Assembly: GCF_000017185.1 (NCBI RefSeq)
Contig: NC_009635.1
Span: 808,563-872,562, forward strand
Origin: Methanococcus aeolicus Nankai-3
GTDB taxonomy: Archaea; AGJL01; Methanococci; Methanococcales; Methanococcaceae
Length of the DNA: 64,000 nucleotides
Direction: 5' to 3'
Every line of letters starts with the position of its first letter. Positions within the stretch are counted from its first letter, which is position 1. The notes beneath the pieces were generated by a model, which had not been told where the DNA came from, ran no database searches, and worked only from the letters and a program-made list of their open reading frames with translations. The translations under genes were made by a program, and so were the position numbers. Shown piece by piece: positions 52,082 to 62,165 of the stretch.

Positions 52082-52837
52082 ATGCTATATATTGTTGGAA
52101 TAGGTCCGGGAAATAAAGAATATTTTACGGAACAGGCTGAATCTGTTTTAAATTCCGTTGATTCAATTGTATGCTATAAAGGATATGAAAAATTTATAAA
52201 AAGATTTAATAAACCAATTTACACATCAGGAATGAAAAAAGAAATAGATAGAGTGGATTATGCACTAAAAGAAGCAAAAAATAAAAATATAGCATTGGTA
52301 TCAAGTGGAGATGCCACAATATATGGAATGGCTTCACTATCCTATGAATTAAATAATAAAAATAACTATAATGTTGATATAGAGGTAATAAGTGGCTTAA
52401 CTTCTGCAAGTTTATGCTCTGCAATATTGGGAGCTCCATTAAATCATGACTTCGCCGTTATTAGTTTAAGTGATTTATTAACTCCATTAGACATCATATT
52501 AAAAAGAGTTAATAGTTTATTAATGGGAGATTTTGTTATTGCCATATATAATCCACTTAGTAAATCCAGAAAAGAGCCATTTTTAAAGTGCTTTGAAATA
52601 ATACAAAATCATTCCAAACAAAATAATTTAAATTTGGTTGTAGGAATTGTAAAAAATGCAGGAAGAGATAACGAAGAATATAAAATGACCACAATAAACG
52701 ATTTAATGGATAATTTAGAGGAATACATGAAATATATTGATATGAATACAACCATAATAGTTGGGAGCTCCAACACAAAAATAATAAACAATAAAATGAT
52801 TACTCCAAGAGGGTATTTAAATAAATATTTAAAATAA
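52082..52837 (+). CDS. cbiH: Precorrin-3B/cobalt-factor III C17-methyltransferase
   Basis: 251 residues of the SAM-dependent tetrapyrrole methylase family. Conserved: MLYIVGIGPGNKEYFT at the start, ALVSSGDATIYGMAS near residue 72 and SGLTSASLCSAILGAPLNHDFAVISLSD near 101-128 (in several separate motifs), and AIYNPLSKSRKEPF near 156. It methylates C17 with ring contraction in anaerobic cobalamin synthesis, needed for corrinoid methyltransferases of methanogenesis. The ATG at 52082 is preceded by GTGATATT. The upstream structured RNA has no B12-box of known cobalamin riboswitches. Confidence 0.92.
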   Translation: MLYIVGIGPGNKEYFTEQAESVLNSVDSIVCYKGYEKFIKRFNKPIYTSGMKKEIDRVDYALKEAKNKNIALVSSGDATIYGMASLSYELNNKNNYNVDIEVISGLTSASLCSAILGAPLNHDFAVISLSDLLTPLDIILKRVNSLLMGDFVIAIYNPLSKSRKEPFLKCFEIIQNHSKQNNLNLVVGIVKNAGRDNEEYKMTTINDLMDNLEEYMKYIDMNTTIIVGSSNTKIINNKMITPRGYLNKYLK

Positions 52838-52877
52838 TTGGGAGCTCCTTTAATATATAAATATATATTTTTTATTA

Positions 52878-53230
52878 TTATTCTACGGTTATTTCATATC
52901 TTACTGTTTTAACCATGCTATCGCTTTCCCATAGGTTATAGTTAAATATTATTGTGGCGTGTCCTTTTTTCAGACCTACGACATTCCAATGATGGGTGCC
53001 CCCGCTTCCAACTTTGCCATTATTCGTAGTACTGTAATTATTTGCCGTAATATTAATTATTTCATTATTATCTATGACATAGTCCCACATATACCTGTTG
53101 TAGGATTTTCTTCAAGGAATATGGTAAACGATTTAGAAACTTTTATATTTTTATTGTGTGTTGTTTCGTCAATATTATATTCAGTTAAATATATAAATAT
53201 AGCAATCAAAGCAGGAGCTCCTATCTTCAT
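52878..53230 (-). pseudogene. Chagasin-family (I42) protease inhibitor, frameshifted
   Basis: The N-terminal frame (ATG at 53230) encodes a short hydrophobic start and runs to KSFTIFLEENPTTG, the first conserved loop of chagasin inhibitors (NPTTGY). One extra base then breaks the frame near 53093. The following frame continues YMWDYVIDNNE, then GKVGSGGTHHWNVVGLKKG and IIFNYNLWE, the second (GxGG) and third (RPWE-like) loops, to the stop at 52878. Read across the shift it is one chagasin domain of about 116 residues. Either a real recent frameshift or a sequence error. Confidence 0.75.
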
Positions 53231-53286
53231 AATACTGCCAAAAAAGATATTTATATTTTTATTATTTTTAAACTATAAATTTAACA

Positions 53287-54231
53287 TTATTTTTTATCAA
53301 TTTTATAGTTTAAAATATCTTTTCCAAAATCAAATTTTATTTTTGTACTAATAGCATGTTTTGGACAAACCGAGGAACATGTGCTACACAATATACATTC
53401 TGTTGATAATATCCGTTTATTTTCATTTTTATAGTCTAATAATTTTATATCCATTGGGCAATTTTTTTCACATAATCCGCAATCTACACATTTATCTTTA
53501 TCTATTGACATTTTAATTAAAGAAAATCTTCCTAATATGTTCTGTATCGGCGGAATAGGACATAAATATTTACAAAATGCCCTATTGTCATTAAATGCAA
53601 AAGCCAAAATAATTCCCGATAAATAATATAACAATAGCCCCACAACAAACCACAATATTTCTCGTTCTGGATAATTGTATATTGTATATCCTCTGTTCCA
53701 GAAATAAAGCACAATACCAAAAGATAGAAATAATACAATATATTTAACAATTCCTAAATTTTTTATTCTTCCTCTTGATTTTTTGTATGGCAATAATTCA
53801 AATATCATAACTATCCAACAAGCCCAACCGCAAAATCCCCGTCCAAATATTATTGGACCAAATATTTTTGCAATTAAATAATGAATTGTAGAGCCTGCAA
53901 AAATCCCTCCGAATAGATAAAAGAAAAATCCTTCCATTTGCATATTTTCTGTTCTTATAAATCCAACATAAACCAGTAAATAAATACCTATTAAAAATAA
54001 TATTATTCTTCTTATTGTAGGGATTAATTTTCTGGGAGCTCCGTTTATAAGGAATAGTCCTAATGCAATACTACTGCCAATATATACAAAATTAAATATT
54101 AAAAATATGTTTTTTGTTTTAAAATAAGTAAATAATGCATAACCCATAAATACCGCAAATAGGGTTAAAGAACGACCCATATCATTTAATGATAAATTCC
54201 ATTTATTAGATTTATTATTATCATCATCCAT
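53287..54231 (-). CDS. NapH/CcoG-like membrane polyferredoxin
   Basis: 314 residues. About six membrane helices, with the family motifs GRGFCGWACWIV near residue 130 and CKYLCPIPP near 218, then two 4Fe-4S clusters: CVDCGLCEKNCP near 246 and CILCSTCSSVCP near 277. Such proteins pass electrons across or along the membrane. It stands alone, with no dedicated oxidoreductase partner nearby, so its role is unknown. It is divergent from thrB. Confidence 0.85.
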   Translation of the reverse strand: MDDDNNKSNKWNLSLNDMGRSLTLFAVFMGYALFTYFKTKNIFLIFNFVYIGSSIALGLFLINGAPRKLIPTIRRIILFLIGIYLLVYVGFIRTENMQMEGFFFYLFGGIFAGSTIHYLIAKIFGPIIFGRGFCGWACWIVMIFELLPYKKSRGRIKNLGIVKYIVLFLSFGIVLYFWNRGYTIYNYPEREILWFVVGLLLYYLSGIILAFAFNDNRAFCKYLCPIPPIQNILGRFSLIKMSIDKDKCVDCGLCEKNCPMDIKLLDYKNENKRILSTECILCSTCSSVCPKHAISTKIKFDFGKDILNYKIDKK

Positions 54232-54323
54232 TTTTCCCCCATGATCCTTAATCTTTTATATATTAATGACGAATAGATACATACTATAATATAAAATATT
54301 TATTATATATGGTTGGTGATTTT

Positions 54324-55262
54324 ATGAAAATGGTTAAAATATGTTCTCCTGCAACTTCTGCAAATTTAGGTCCTGGTTATGATGTTTTTGGATTAGCACT
54401 AAATAATCCTTATGACACAATTACGGTGAGTATAGTAGAAGAAAAAGGAGGAAATGAAACCCTCTCAAATGAAAAAATAACCATATCAATGGAAGGAGAG
54501 AAATGCGAAGAGATACCTACGGCAGTAGATGAAAATACTGCGGGAGTTGTAGCAAAAAAAATGATGGAAGATTTCAATATAGATAAAAATATACAAATCC
54601 ACATAGAAAAAGGAATAAAGCCCGGAAGTGGTTTAGGTAGTAGCTCGGCATCTTGTGCAGGAGTTGCCGTTGCAATAAATGAACTATTTGGTTTGGAGCT
54701 CCCAAAATTAGAGTTGGTAAAATATGCATCATTGGGAGAAGCTGTTGCCGCAGGAGCTCCACATGCTGACAATGTTGCACCTGCAATATATGGCGGTTTT
54801 ACAATGGTGGTAAATCAAGACCCCTTGGAAATAATACATATTCCAGTAGAATTTGAAGTATTGGTGGCACTACCAAATATACAAATATCTACAAAAGAGG
54901 CAAGGGAATTAGTTCCAAAAGAAATTCCAATAAAAGATATGGTAAATAATGTAGGAAAAGCCTGTGGAATGATTTATTCATTACATGATAACAATGTAGA
55001 ATTATTTGGAAAATATATGATGCAGGATGCCGTAGTTGAACCATGTAGGGCTACGCTAATTGATAATTATTCAGAAGTCAAGGAAAAAGTAAAAGATTTA
55101 GTATATGGAATTACCATAAGTGGCTCAGGTCCTGCAATAATCTCATTACCTAAAAAAGAATGCGTATTAGAAGTTAAAAAAATATTTAAAGAAACTTGGG
55201 ATTGTCCAATATACTATACTACGCTGGGGGCTGGGGCATATGTAGTAAAGGAAGAAGAATAA
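54324..55262 (+). CDS. thrB: Homoserine kinase
   Basis: 312 residues of the GHMP kinase family. It phosphorylates homoserine in threonine synthesis. The N-terminal [20 protein letters not shown] motif and the ATP-binding [14 protein letters not shown] near residue 100 are clear, and a C-terminal [14 protein letters not shown] matches the family. The chosen ATG (54324) follows GGTGAT; the upstream ATG at 54309 would include that site. Normal length. Confidence 0.95.
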
Positions 55263-55311
55263 CAGACATATAGTTAATATTATTCTTTTATTATATGATT
55301 ATATTATATTT

Positions 55312-56067
55312 TTACAACATTCCTAAATATTTGTGGATTTGTGATGTGCATATTACGCTATCACCCAAATGATTACCACAAACCTCCATTATTTTTAAAA
55401 GATTTTGCTGAGATGGTGATTTTATATCTTTAAATGGGCTAACTGGTTGAATACATAAAATAATATCGTCCCCAATATCTGATAAATCCTTTGCCACTTG
55501 TTCAACTGTTTCAGGTGTTGTATTTTCCATAATTACAACCTTACCATATACATCAGAACCCAAATTATATAATTTTTCAATTGATTTTAATTCATTGTTG
55601 TATAATTCATCGTATTTTTTACTGTTAAAATTATTAAAATCAAAATGCTCCTTTAATTTTATGTCTATCGAAGAATAATCAAAATAATTAATTTTATCTG
55701 GAAACATTCCGTTGCTTTCTAAATGTGTTTTATGGCCTAAATCATTTAATATATCGGAGTATTCTTTAATTTTATCTGCATATAATAATGGCTCACCACC
55801 AGTAAATGAAATAGCAAATAAATCAGGCGTCTTTATTTTATTAATTATTTCAATTAAATTGTTGTTTTCTGCCGTATTTATATATTCTTTAAATATTCCA
55901 CTCCCGGATACTTCTTCAACTCTGCACGGCATATCATTTTTTGTATATTCATCACAGTAAATACAGTTAAGAGGACAGCCTTTAAATCGAATAAATATAT
56001 ATCTTCGCCCAATAAATTTTCCTTCGCCCATAATCGACGAAAAGACTTCACTAATCAAAATAATCAC
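55312..56067 (-). CDS. queE: 7-carboxy-7-deazaguanine synthase
   Basis: 251 residues, radical SAM. QueE makes the deazaguanine core; in archaea it feeds archaeosine in the tRNA D-loop. Motifs: FSSIMGEGKFIGRRYIFIRF at 9-28 and the cluster site GCPLNCIYCDEY at about 31-42 (CX3CX2C), then the SAM motif FTGGEPLLYADKI near 90. Convergent with thrB, 49 bp apart. Other queuosine/archaeosine genes are not in the window. Confidence 0.93.
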   Translation of the reverse strand: MIILISEVFSSIMGEGKFIGRRYIFIRFKGCPLNCIYCDEYTKNDMPCRVEEVSGSGIFKEYINTAENNNLIEIINKIKTPDLFAISFTGGEPLLYADKIKEYSDILNDLGHKTHLESNGMFPDKINYFDYSSIDIKLKEHFDFNNFNSKKYDELYNNELKSIEKLYNLGSDVYGKVVIMENTTPETVEQVAKDLSDIGDDIILCIQPVSPFKDIKSPSQQNLLKIMEVCGNHLGDSVICTSQIHKYLGML

Positions 56068-56254
56068 CGTTTTTATTTTATATTAAAATCATTTTACCGT
56101 TATACCATTAATATTTTATTTTTTATGTATTATATCTTATTTACAATATAATTCTTATAATAGATATATTTATATACTATGAAATCAATCTATAATTAAC
56201 CATAAAATGGTGAATACATACTAAATAAATTATACTACCTTAGGTGAAATAAAT

Positions 56255-56458
56255 ATGTTTAATGATAGTCCAAAAAATGTTCCTGTTGAAGAAGGAAAAG
56301 AATACGATGTAACAATAGAAGATGTAGGAAGAGGGGGAGACGGAATAGCAAGACTCGAAGGATTTGTTATATTCGTACCTGAAACAGAAAAAGGGGAAAC
56401 ACTTACAATTAGAATCACATCCGTAAAACAAAAATTTGCTTTCGGAGAAAGATTATAA
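56255..56458 (+). CDS. Stand-alone TRAM domain protein
   Basis: 67 residues, almost all TRAM domain: KEYDVTIEDVGRGGDGIAR near residue 14 and GETLTIRITSVKQKFAFGERL at the end. TRAM binds RNA, and single-domain versions in methanogens act as RNA chaperones or cold-response proteins. GGTGAAATAA precedes the ATG. A TATA-like TTTATATAC lies at about 56168-56176. Confidence 0.93.
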   Translation: MFNDSPKNVPVEEGKEYDVTIEDVGRGGDGIARLEGFVIFVPETEKGETLTIRITSVKQKFAFGERL

Positions 56459-56609
56459 TTTAAGTGTATTTTTATTTTTCTTTTTTTTTAGCAAAAATTA
56501 ATCCATATATATAGATATTTCGTTAATTATTTTAATATAATCCCACATATTTAGTCCAACCATAGAATTATATAGTTTTTTTAAATAACATTATATATGA
56601 AAATAATTA

Positions 56610-56644
56610 AGGCTCGTTATTCAATAAATACGAATGAACGGCCT
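56610..56644. promoter_or_regulatory. Interrupted palindrome at the promoter of the M20 peptidase gene
   Basis: AGGC-t-CGTT-ATTC is complementary to GAAT-g-AACG-GCCT around a 9-base loop. It begins 12 bases after a TATA-like TTATATAT (56591-56598) and so overlaps the expected transcription start, as an operator would; as RNA it would be a 12-bp bulged hairpin. Confidence 0.5.
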
Positions 56645-56670
56645 AACAAAATAAAATATAAGGTGTATAT

Positions 56671-57942
56671 ATGAACCTAATGGACGAGACGGTGGAAATA
56701 TCATCGGAATTAATTAAAATAAATTCAGTAAATCCAGAATTTGGCGGAGTAGGGGAAGAAAAAAAGTCAAAATTCGTATTGGATAAACTAAATGAATATA
56801 TAAAAAAATATAATATTAAAAATTATTCAATAAAACAATATAATATAAAGGACGATAAAGACATAATACGACCAAATATTGTGGCAAAATTTGATTTTGG
56901 AAAAGAAGAGACACTCCATATAATTTCTCATTTAGATATTGTGCCAGAGGGAGATTTAAATTTATGGAGTAATCCACCATATAAGCCAGTAATTAAAGAT
57001 GGGAAAATTTACGGCAGGGGCAGTGAGGACAACCATAAAGGAATAGTTTCTTCATTATTATTAATGAATATGATTTTTCAAAACTCCAATTTCAACAACA
57101 AAAAATTATTTAATCCAAAATATAATTTAAGCCTAATATTTGTATCTGATGAAGAATGTGGAAGCAAATACGGAATACAGCACATACTAAAACGAAAACA
57201 AGAGATATTTAAAAAAAATGATTTATTTATTGTTCCAGATTTCGGAGCTCCCGATGGAAATCTTATCGAAATTGCAGAAAAAAATATATTATGGATTAAA
57301 TTTAAAATCAAAGGAAAACAATGTCATGGAAGCACCCCAAATAATGGGGTTAATGCCGATGTATTGGCCTTTAATTTTGCAAATAATCTTTATAATTATT
57401 TATATTCAAAATATAATAAAAAAGACGAATTATTTAATCCTGCCTACTCTACATTCGAACCTACAATATTATCAAATAACATTGAGAATACAAATACAAT
57501 TCCTGGATTGGTGGAATTAAATTTTGATTGCAGAATATTGCCAGATTACGATATCAACAAAGTCTTAAAAGATATAGATAATTTCATAGATAATTTCATA
57601 AATAAAATCCCCGAATATTTAATATTTTACGATAAAGAGGAATTAAAAAATATTACCATTGATTATGAGATATTAAATAAAGAACAATCTCAAAAAACTC
57701 CAAAAAACTCCAAATTAGTATTGGAACTGAAAAATGCCATTAAAAAAGTATTGAATAAAGAACCCATATTATGCGGAATGGGCGGAGGAACTGTTGGGGC
57801 ATTTTTAAGGGCGGAAGGATACAATACAGTAGTTTGGGGAATTGGAGAAGAGACGGCACATCAGCCCAATGAACATATAAAACTTAATGATTTAATAAAA
57901 ATGGCTAAAATATATTATGAAATTATGGAGGGATTTAAATGA
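56671..57942 (+). CDS. M20 family metallopeptidase (ArgE/DapE-like)
   Basis: 423 residues. Zinc-site motifs are [11 protein letters not shown] near residue 88, [10 protein letters not shown] near 113 and [10 protein letters not shown] near 157; a dimerisation domain with [13 protein letters not shown] near 220 follows, and AHQPNEHI near 395. This is the M20/M28 di-zinc amidohydrolase family, substrates being dipeptides or N-acyl amino acids. Lysine synthesis in methanococci uses the aminotransferase route, so DapE function is unlikely. It overlaps the ITPase gene by 4 bases (ATGA). Confidence 0.88.
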   Translation: MNLMDETVEISSELIKINSVNPEFGGVGEEKKSKFVLDKLNEYIKKYNIKNYSIKQYNIKDDKDIIRPNIVAKFDFGKEETLHIISHLDIVPEGDLNLWSNPPYKPVIKDGKIYGRGSEDNHKGIVSSLLLMNMIFQNSNFNNKKLFNPKYNLSLIFVSDEECGSKYGIQHILKRKQEIFKKNDLFIVPDFGAPDGNLIEIAEKNILWIKFKIKGKQCHGSTPNNGVNADVLAFNFANNLYNYLYSKYNKKDELFNPAYSTFEPTILSNNIENTNTIPGLVELNFDCRILPDYDINKVLKDIDNFIDNFINKIPEYLIFYDKEELKNITIDYEILNKEQSQKTPKNSKLVLELKNAIKKVLNKEPILCGMGGGTVGAFLRAEGYNTVVWGIGEETAHQPNEHIKLNDLIKMAKIYYEIMEGFK

Positions 57943-58520
57943 AAATTTATTTCGCAACTGGAAATCAGCACAAAATTAAAGAAGCAAATATTATACTACA
58001 AGATTTAAAAAATAAAAATATATCTATCGAACAGATAACGATGCCATATCCTGAAATTCAAGGGACATTGGAAGAAGTTTCGATATTTGGAGCAAAATAT
58101 ATTTATGATACCATAAAAAAACCGATAATTGTAGAGGATAGTGGATTTTTTGTAGATTCACTTAATGGTTTTCCTTCAACATATTCAAAATTTGTGCAAG
58201 AAACCATTGGAAATAAAGGAATTTTAAAGCTATTGGAAGATAAAAATAACGAAAAAAATGAAAACAATAGAAGTGCATATTTTAAAACAGTTATTGGATA
58301 TTGTGATGAAAATGGAATTAAATTATTCCGGGGAATTGTAAAAGGAAAGGTATCTAATGAAATAAAAAGTAAAGGTTATGGATTTGCATATGATAGTATT
58401 TTTATCCCCGATGGAGAAAATAGAACATTTGCAGAAATGAAAACAGAGGAAAAAAGCAATATTTCCCATAGAAAAAAAGCATTTGAGGAATTTAAAAAAT
58501 TTTTAAATGATGTATTTTGA
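57939..58520 (+). CDS. rdgB: XTP/dITP diphosphatase (HAM1/RdgB family)
   Basis: 193 residues. Removes inosine and xanthosine triphosphates. Motifs: [12 protein letters not shown] at residue 4, [12 protein letters not shown] near 33, [19 protein letters not shown] near 66 and [14 protein letters not shown] near 147. Matches the archaeal ITPase first characterised from M. jannaschii (MJ0226). Overlaps the end of the peptidase gene, suggesting one transcript. Confidence 0.95.
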   Translation: MKIYFATGNQHKIKEANIILQDLKNKNISIEQITMPYPEIQGTLEEVSIFGAKYIYDTIKKPIIVEDSGFFVDSLNGFPSTYSKFVQETIGNKGILKLLEDKNNEKNENNRSAYFKTVIGYCDENGIKLFRGIVKGKVSNEIKSKGYGFAYDSIFIPDGENRTFAEMKTEEKSNISHRKKAFEEFKKFLNDVF

Positions 58521-58522
58521 AA

Positions 58523-59182
58523 CTAATTATTTATACTATTTAATATATTAATTTTTTTCCATTTCCAACCGTTATTGGTATAATTTATTTCAAATATATC
58601 TCCTTCATTAATTTTATAGCTCCGATAATATTTTAAATCTTTATTATCTAAATAACATAATAATATCCTTATTGCTGTTTTATGGGAAACTGCAATAATT
58701 TCTATATTGTTTCCATTTTCAGCATCTTTTTTAAATTTATTGTATATTTTATCCAAAAATTTTACCATATTTTTTGCAACATTTTGGGGAGCTCCTGCTT
58801 TTGGCGGAGTATTTTTTGAAGGATTTTCTTCCCATTTTTTATATAATTCTTTATATTTTTCTTTAATATCTTTTCTATTCATTTTTTCCCACTCTCCAAA
58901 ATCCATTTCAGCTAGTAAATCACATTGATATAGTGGAATATCATTTTCTTTGTTGGAACATATTACCTCTTTAATAATTTCTGCGGTGTGCCTTGCTCGT
59001 TTTAATTGACTTGAATATATTTCTTTAATTGGTTTGTCAATAAAAAATTTTGCCATTTGTTTTGTTTGGCTAATTCCTTTTTCAGTTAAATTTGCATCGG
59101 TTACGCCAACAAAAATATCATTTCCTGCATCTGTCTCCCCATGCCTCATTAAATAAATTTTAATATTATTTGATATTTCCAT
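58523..59182 (-). CDS. Histidine phosphatase (phosphoglycerate mutase-like)
   Basis: 219 residues. The catalytic RHGETDAG motif is near residue 13, QLKRARHTAEII near 58 holds the second arginine, GEWEKMN near 95 and AVSHKTAIR near 165 hold the remaining active-site residues. This superfamily includes alpha-ribazole phosphatase (CobC/CobZ role) and generic phosphatases. It ends 2 bp from the ITPase stop codon, convergently. Confidence 0.88.
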   Translation of the reverse strand: MEISNNIKIYLMRHGETDAGNDIFVGVTDANLTEKGISQTKQMAKFFIDKPIKEIYSSQLKRARHTAEIIKEVICSNKENDIPLYQCDLLAEMDFGEWEKMNRKDIKEKYKELYKKWEENPSKNTPPKAGAPQNVAKNMVKFLDKIYNKFKKDAENGNNIEIIAVSHKTAIRILLCYLDNKDLKYYRSYKINEGDIFEINYTNNGWKWKKINILNSINN

Positions 59183-59207
59183 AATATCACCGGTGTTTTT
59201 ATTTTTA

Positions 59208-59254
59208 GGTGATATTAGTCTAAAAATCTGTGATTTTTAGCATATAATATCGCC
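59208..59254. promoter_or_regulatory. Two-tier hairpin between histidine phosphatase and trmO
   Basis: Outer stem GGTGATATTA/TAATATCGCC (10 bp, one G-U pair) and inner stem TAAAAATC-tgt-GATTTTTA (8 bp). It lies 26 bases upstream of the minus-strand phosphatase start and well ahead of trmO, so it may be in the phosphatase leader. Confidence 0.5.
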
Positions 59255-59409
59255 CCTTATATTTTGTATATATGTCATATTCTATATTTGATATTCCATA
59301 TATTATTATCTTTACTTAAAATATGTGTAAATTATAATATACACAATAATAAAATAAAAAAACAGAATAAAATAAAAAATAACAACATAAACAAAAAGAG
59401 GGAATTAGT

Positions 59410-59781
59410 ATGAAATCATCATTTAAAATATATGCCATAGGAAACATTAATCAAATTAAAGATAAAACTATATTAAATATATTCAAAGAATATTCTGATG
59501 GATTAGCAGGGTTAAAAGAAAAAACTAAAATTTCTTTGCTTTTATGGTTCGATAAAAGTGATACCCCAGAAAAACGAAAAATATTAAAAGTTCATCCGAG
59601 AGGAGACACAAAAAAACCAATTCGGGGAGTTTTTTCGACAAGGTCCCCATTTAGACCAAATCCAATAGCTGTATATGAGACAGATATTTTAAAAATAGAG
59701 GAAAATAAAATATACATTGATAAAATTGATGCCTTTGAAAATACGCCGATAATAGATATTAAAATAGGTATGGAACAATGA
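59410..59781 (+). CDS. trmO: tRNA N6-threonylcarbamoyladenosine37 methyltransferase TrmO (TsaA family)
   Basis: 123 residues. The motif IRGVFSTRSPFRPNPIAVYE near residue 74 is the SAM-binding signature of the TsaA/TrmO beta-barrel family, which methylates t6A37 of some tRNAs. Archaeal members are short single-domain proteins such as this. AGAGGGAATTAGT is upstream of the ATG. The neighbour is an unrelated methyltransferase in convergent orientation. Confidence 0.9.
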   Translation: MKSSFKIYAIGNINQIKDKTILNIFKEYSDGLAGLKEKTKISLLLWFDKSDTPEKRKILKVHPRGDTKKPIRGVFSTRSPFRPNPIAVYETDILKIEENKIYIDKIDAFENTPIIDIKIGMEQ

Positions 59782-59805
59782 ATAATAAAATGATATATCT
59801 TTATT

Positions 59806-60438
59806 TTATATTTCCGCGCACACCACAACAAAGCTTCCATCGTCGTTATTTTTAAGTTTAACTTTCTCATAAATAATATTTTTATAGTTTAGTTTATTTA
59901 GCATGTTTAAAACATCATTTAATGAATAAAATTTAGCATTTTTATAAAATTTACTATTGTCTTTTTTGGATTCGTAAAATCTTCCAAATAAACTATCTTT
60001 ATCAATAAAACCAATAATAAGCCTACCATTTGGCTTCAAAACTCTTTTTATTTCCCCAAGTGCTTTAATGGGATTATTTAAAAAACATATCGTTGTGGTC
60101 ATTAATATATAATCAAAAAAATTATTGTCAAAAGGGAGCTCCTCGGCAACACCAATATATATTTTTATACCCCTATACTTTGCAATATCTGCCATTGATT
60201 TTGAAGGCTCTAACCCATATTTAATACCAAATACTCCTGCAAATCTCCCGGTTCCCACTCCGATTTCTAAACCTATTTCTTTTTCATTTTCTTTTTCCGA
60301 TTTTGGAATGTATTTTTTTATTGCCTTAACTTCTAATTTATATATCTCTTTATTTTCGTCATACCAGCTATCATATTCTTTGGCATAGTTATCGAATGAA
60401 GAAGAATTTAATAAATAATTATTGTTTTGTTCCCCCAT
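59806..60438 (-). CDS. Class I SAM-dependent methyltransferase
   Basis: 210 residues. Motif I LEIGVGTGRFAG near residue 52, then LEPSKSMADIA, a PFDNNFFDYILMTTTICF post-I segment near 97 and LKPNGRLIIGFID near 137. Generic UbiE/Methyltransf_11 type; the substrate cannot be inferred. Its frame ends 24 bp beyond the convergent trmO stop. Confidence 0.85.
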   Translation of the reverse strand: MGEQNNNYLLNSSSFDNYAKEYDSWYDENKEIYKLEVKAIKKYIPKSEKENEKEIGLEIGVGTGRFAGVFGIKYGLEPSKSMADIAKYRGIKIYIGVAEELPFDNNFFDYILMTTTICFLNNPIKALGEIKRVLKPNGRLIIGFIDKDSLFGRFYESKKDNSKFYKNAKFYSLNDVLNMLNKLNYKNIIYEKVKLKNNDDGSFVVVCAEI

Positions 60439-60528
60439 AATCCACCAGTTATTTAATCATAAAATAAGATATTAATAGTTATGTTTCTTATATATTCATT
60501 ATATAATACCATATAAAATGGTGGTATT

Positions 60529-60834
60529 TTGATTAATGAAATTATTAGAGAATCAAAAGATAAAAACGGCATATTAATAGATGTGGAAATATCCTCCAAT
60601 GCAAAGAAAAATGAAATAGGCGAAATTAATGAGTGGAGGAAAAGGCTAATTATTAAAATAAAAGCTCTTCCCGTTGATGGGAAGGCGAATAAAGAAATTG
60701 CAAAATTTTTCAAAAAAACCTTTGGAAAAGATATAATAATAGTTTCAGGTTTGACCTCCTCTCAAAAAACCATTTGTGTTATTGGTGCTACCAAAGACGA
60801 AATAATAGATAAAATATTAAAAAATAATATTTAG
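60529..60834 (+). CDS. UPF0235/DUF167 (YggU-like) protein
   Basis: 101 residues. KIKALPVDGKANKEIAKFF near residue 46 and GLTSSQKTICV near 80 are the family hallmarks. Function unknown despite wide distribution. The start is a TTG preceded by GGTGGTATT. It lies about 100 bp upstream of the YcaO gene. Confidence 0.88.
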   Translation: MINEIIRESKDKNGILIDVEISSNAKKNEIGEINEWRKRLIIKIKALPVDGKANKEIAKFFKKTFGKDIIIVSGLTSSQKTICVIGATKDEIIDKILKNNI

Positions 60835-60934
60835 TGAATAATTATAAATAAATATAAATAAATATAAATAGGTATTATTAATAGATATTAATAGATATTT
60901 AATATAATAATAAATTAAAATTATCCGTGGTAAA

Positions 60935-62149
60935 ATGTACGACTCAATAAATTATAATGTAGAAACATACAGAGTTTGCTCTCCCGAAGAAACTTGGAAC
61001 AAGATAAAATCATTAACAAAAAATATAAATATTGAAATTTTAGAAAGAATTGACAATTTAGATAGAATTGGAATTCCAGTTTATTCTGCAAAAAGAATTG
61101 TAAAAAGCCCCGAAAATGAAAATGATACAAAAGAAAAAATAGTAAAATATCATTATGGTAAAGGAGCTACGGACATTCAAGCAAAGGTTTCGGCAATAAT
61201 GGAGGCAATTGAAAGATATTCCATGGGATGCCTTAATGAACCCGCTACCAAAAATCCAGAAAATCCAATAGATTTAAAGGAGTTGGTGCTATCCAAAGAA
61301 TCATATAAAAATATAAATCAAATAAATAATAATATAAATAATATTGAATGGACAGCCTGCCATGACATAATTAACGATGAAATTATCGATATTCCTGTAA
61401 ATGCCGTATGCCACCCCACAGAGGGAAAGCTTTTTAAAAGTAATACTAATGGAATAGCATCAGGAAACACAAAAGATGAAGCGATTTTCCACGGCACCCT
61501 TGAATTAATAGAAAGAGATTCTTGGAGTATAGCCGAAATATACAATAAAACCCACACAAAAATAAACACAGATGGGGCAAAAAATCCAATAATACACGAA
61601 TTAATGGATAAATTTAAAGATGCCAATATAAATGTAGTTTTAAAGGATTTAACTAGTGATATTGGTATCCCCACAGTTGCCGCCGTATCTGATGAACCTG
61701 TTTTAAAAGACCCTGCTTTATTGTGTATTGGAGTAGGTTGCCACATTAATCCAGAAATAGCAGTAATTAGGGCACTTACAGAAGTAATTCAAAGTAGGGC
61801 CACCCAAATACAAAATAAGAGAGACGATACAATTAGAGGAGATATTGTACGAAAGGTCCAATATGATAGACTGATAAAAGTCCATAGAAAATGGTATGGG
61901 CATAAAGATGAGATAAATATAGAGGAGCTCCCAAATAATGCAAAATTAAATTTAAAAAAGGACCTAAATGTCATTAAAAATAAATTAATTGATACGGGAT
62001 TCGATAAATTAATTGTTGCTGATTTGAAAAAACCAGAAGTTGGAATTGATGTTGTTAGAATAATAATTCCTAAAATAGAAGTTTATTGTATGGATAGAGA
62101 TAGAATTTCACCTTGGATAAGAGAAAGAATGAAAAATATTAAAAATTAA
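60935..62149 (+). CDS. ycaO: YcaO protein, McrA-glycine thioamidation (methanogenesis marker 1)
   Basis: 404 residues. YcaO ATP-binding motifs are visible: GKGATDIQAKVSAIMEAIERYS near residue 76, ASGNTKDEAIFHGTLELIERDS near 175-196 and GVGCHINPEIAVIRALTEVIQSRA near 270. In methanogens this protein, with TfuA or alone, converts a glycine of methyl-coenzyme M reductase to thioglycine. No tfuA lies next to it in this window. The C-terminal SPWIRERMKN is typical. GTGGTAAA precedes the ATG. Confidence 0.85.
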   Translation: MYDSINYNVETYRVCSPEETWNKIKSLTKNINIEILERIDNLDRIGIPVYSAKRIVKSPENENDTKEKIVKYHYGKGATDIQAKVSAIMEAIERYSMGCLNEPATKNPENPIDLKELVLSKESYKNINQINNNINNIEWTACHDIINDEIIDIPVNAVCHPTEGKLFKSNTNGIASGNTKDEAIFHGTLELIERDSWSIAEIYNKTHTKINTDGAKNPIIHELMDKFKDANINVVLKDLTSDIGIPTVAAVSDEPVLKDPALLCIGVGCHINPEIAVIRALTEVIQSRATQIQNKRDDTIRGDIVRKVQYDRLIKVHRKWYGHKDEINIEELPNNAKLNLKKDLNVIKNKLIDTGFDKLIVADLKKPEVGIDVVRIIIPKIEVYCMDRDRISPWIRERMKNIKN

Positions 62150-62165
62150 AAATTTACAAAATCTA

